The notes beneath the pieces were generated by a model. It did no database searches, was not told the DNA's origin, and saw nothing but the letters and a program-made list of their open reading frames with translations. A DNA stretch of 33,721 nt, taken from the NCBI GenBank assembly GCA_900752435.1, contig CAADVD010000029.1, forward strand, positions 1 to 33,721, written 5' to 3'. Numbering within the stretch: the first letter of the stretch is position 1; each line of letters opens with the position of its first letter. Of this stretch, positions 32,408 to 33,721 are shown piece by piece. Source of the stretch: Oscillospiraceae bacterium. Its GTDB lineage: Bacteria > Bacillota > Clostridia > Oscillospirales > Ruminococcaceae. A program made the position numbers and the translations under genes.

Positions 32408-33721
32408 GGGCGACGGCAAGCCCCATACCGCCCAAGAGAGCATCCCCTATGAGGTCATGTATCAGGACGGCGTTTGCAGGCTGAACCAGCGTTCTTTTTC
32501 CAAGTGCATTGAGTTTTCCGATACCAATTACCAGCTTGCCCAGCCGGACGACCGCACGGCCACCTTTGAATACCTGTGCGACCTCTATAACTATGTGGAC
32601 GCCTCCATCCATGTCCAGTTCTCCTTTGTCAACCGCAGGACAGACCCGGCGCAGTATGCCCGCAGTTTCGAGATCGCCCCGCAGGGGGACGACTTCGACG
32701 ACATCCGGGCCGAGTACACCGGCATTTTACAGCGGCAGTTGACACGGGGGAACAACGGCATTGTCAAGACCAAGTATCTGACATTCACCATCGAGGCGGA
32801 CAACCTGAAAGCGGCGCGGGCGAGGCTGGAACGCATCGAAACCGACCTGCTGGGCTACTTCAAGATGATGGGAGCCGCCGCCCGTGTGCTGGACGGGGCC
32901 GAACGGCTGGAAGTGCTGCACGGCGTTTTCCACCCGGACGGCGAGTTGTTCCGCTTTGACTGGAAGTGGCTTCCCGCCTCCGGCCTGTGTACCAAGGCCT
33001 TCATCGCTCCGTCCTCCCTCCGCTTCGGAAACAGCCGGGTATTCGGCATGAGCGGCAAGTACGGCGCTGTGAGTTTTCTGCAAATCCTCGCCCCGGAGCT
33101 GTCCGATGAAATGCTGGCGGACTTCCTCAACACGGAAAACGGCATTGTCGTCAACCTCCATGTGCAGGCTATTGAGCAGACCGAGGCCATCAAGCGGGTA
33201 AAGCGGAAGATCACCGACCTGGACGCCATGAAGATACAGGAGCAGAAAAAGGCAGTCCGCTCCGGCTACGATATGGATATTTTGCCCTCCGACCTTGCCA
33301 CCTACGGCACGGACGCCAAGCAGTTGCTTTCCAAGCTGCAAACCCGGAATGAACGCCTTTTCATGGTGACGTTCCTTGTCCTGAATGTGGCGGACACCCA
33401 GCGGAAGCTGAGCAACGAGGTATTCCGGGCCGCTGGCGTGGCGCAGAAATACAACTGCGCCCTGGTGCGGCTGGACGACCAGCAGGAGCAGGGGCTTATG
33501 TCCTCCCTCCCCCTGGGGCAGAACCACATCAACATCCAGCGGGGCCTTACCACGTCCAGCGCCGCGATCTTCGTCCCCTTTGTGACGCAGGAGCTTTTTC
33601 AGGGCGGCGGGGCCATGTACTACGGCGTCAACGCCAAGACCCACAACATGATTATGCTGGACAGGAAGCGGGCGCGCTGCCCCAACGGTTTGAAGCTGGG
33701 GACGCCGGGCAGCGGCAAGTC
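32322..33721 (+). CDS. VirB4-family type IV secretion ATPase, partial
   Basis: The first 466 residues of a VirB4/TraE-like ATPase that energises the conjugation channel; the gene leaves the window at its right edge. The N-terminal domain includes IPYEVMYQDGVCRLNQRSFSK in two parts (IPYEVMYQDGVC and RLNQRSFSKCIEF), QFSFVNRRTDP, and the long alpha/beta domain before the ATPase core. The last visible residues, GLKLGTPGSGKS, are the Walker A motif. TTG at 32322 is eight bases after GGAGGTG inside prgI and is the likely start, an 86-base overlap. Confidence 0.93.
   Translation, partial: MSRKQNEDRPVKLSRAEKREIQAIIRRYKGDGKPHTAQESIPYEVMYQDGVCRLNQRSFSKCIEFSDTNYQLAQPDDRTATFEYLCDLYNYVDASIHVQFSFVNRRTDPAQYARSFEIAPQGDDFDDIRAEYTGILQRQLTRGNNGIVKTKYLTFTIEADNLKAARARLERIETDLLGYFKMMGAAARVLDGAERLEVLHGVFHPDGELFRFDWKWLPASGLCTKAFIAPSSLRFGNSRVFGMSGKYGAVSFLQILAPELSDEMLADFLNTENGIVVNLHVQAIEQTEAIKRVKRKITDLDAMKIQEQKKAVRSGYDMDILPSDLATYGTDAKQLLSKLQTRNERLFMVTFLVLNVADTQRKLSNEVFRAAGVAQKYNCALVRLDDQQEQGLMSSLPLGQNHINIQRGLTTSSAAIFVPFVTQELFQGGGAMYYGVNAKTHNMIMLDRKRARCPNGLKLGTPGSGK

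Larger units (their letters stand above)
25300..33721 (+). mobile_element. Tn1549/CTn-type integrative and conjugative element, left part
   Basis: The gene order winged-helix protein, DUF5348, pcfB, virD4, maff2, virB6/trbL, methyltransferases, prgI, virB4 is that of Tn1549-like elements of Firmicutes, from general knowledge. All genes are on one strand with short gaps or overlaps and are more GC-rich than the host genes to the left. The exact left end is uncertain within 25141-25300. Relaxase, later secretion genes, cargo, integrase and right end lie beyond the window. Confidence 0.9.

Noticed and set aside
1..33721. tRNA, rRNA or riboswitch genes
   Set aside because: I saw no cloverleaf, rRNA segment or recognisable riboswitch core by eye; a covariance-model search would be needed to exclude small structured RNAs.

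Overview
The window looks like a chromosomal segment of a gut-type Firmicute, class Clostridia, probably Oscillospiraceae/Ruminococcaceae-like. This placement is inferred from gene content: the FeFe-hydrogenase maturase HydF, a MurT/GatD pair, strong AGGAGG ribosome binding sites with frequent TTG/GTG starts, and a Tn1549-like conjugative element. No rRNA or other marker gene is present to fix the species.

Layout. 1-706 (-) is a partial HAD phosphatase overlapping the end of a GH36 alpha-galactosidase (696-2897, -). A divergent intergenic region follows, then a + strand module of OmpR response regulator, two-TM histidine kinase, ABC ATPase and large FtsX-type permease (3126-8372), then a MATE exporter (8501-9871). 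The MATE gene lies between two nearly identical hairpins. 9947-12906 (-) is a four-gene ABC export-like system with overlapping genes and an AT-rich leader. 13426-15524 (-) is a murT-gatD pair. 15649-22241 (-) is a six-gene polyamine cluster: speD, speA-type decarboxylase, speE, speB, carboxy(nor)spermidine dehydrogenase and nspC. hydF (22374-23594, -) and aspA (23752-25140, +) are divergent genes.

From about 25.2 kb to the window end the sequence turns visibly more GC-rich. It carries the left part of a Tn1549/CTn-type integrative and conjugative element, all on the + strand: winged-helix protein, DUF5348, PcfB, VirD4/TraG coupling protein, Maff2, TrbL/VirB6-like protein, MT-A70 methyltransferase, cytosine-C5 methyltransferase, PrgI, and a VirB4 ATPase cut by the window edge at its Walker A motif. 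Relaxase, lysozyme-like protein, integrase and the right end lie outside the window.

How it works together. The polyamine cluster can be read as arginine to agmatine to putrescine (SpeA, SpeB), then two chemically distinct aminopropylation routes side by side: decarboxylated AdoMet (SpeD, SpeE) and aspartate semialdehyde (dehydrogenase plus NspC). The two-component system probably controls its ABC transporter, because the same 14-bp TGACA/TGTCA palindrome precedes both the regulator and the transporter genes. The most unusual single protein is the GatD homologue: it lines up with Staphylococcus aureus GatD but lacks both the catalytic cysteine and histidine, although it is still coupled to a MurT with intact ATP and zinc motifs. 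The two methyltransferase genes of the conjugative element have no ATG, GTG or TTG at the position set by their ribosome binding sites; they appear to start at ATC and ATT.
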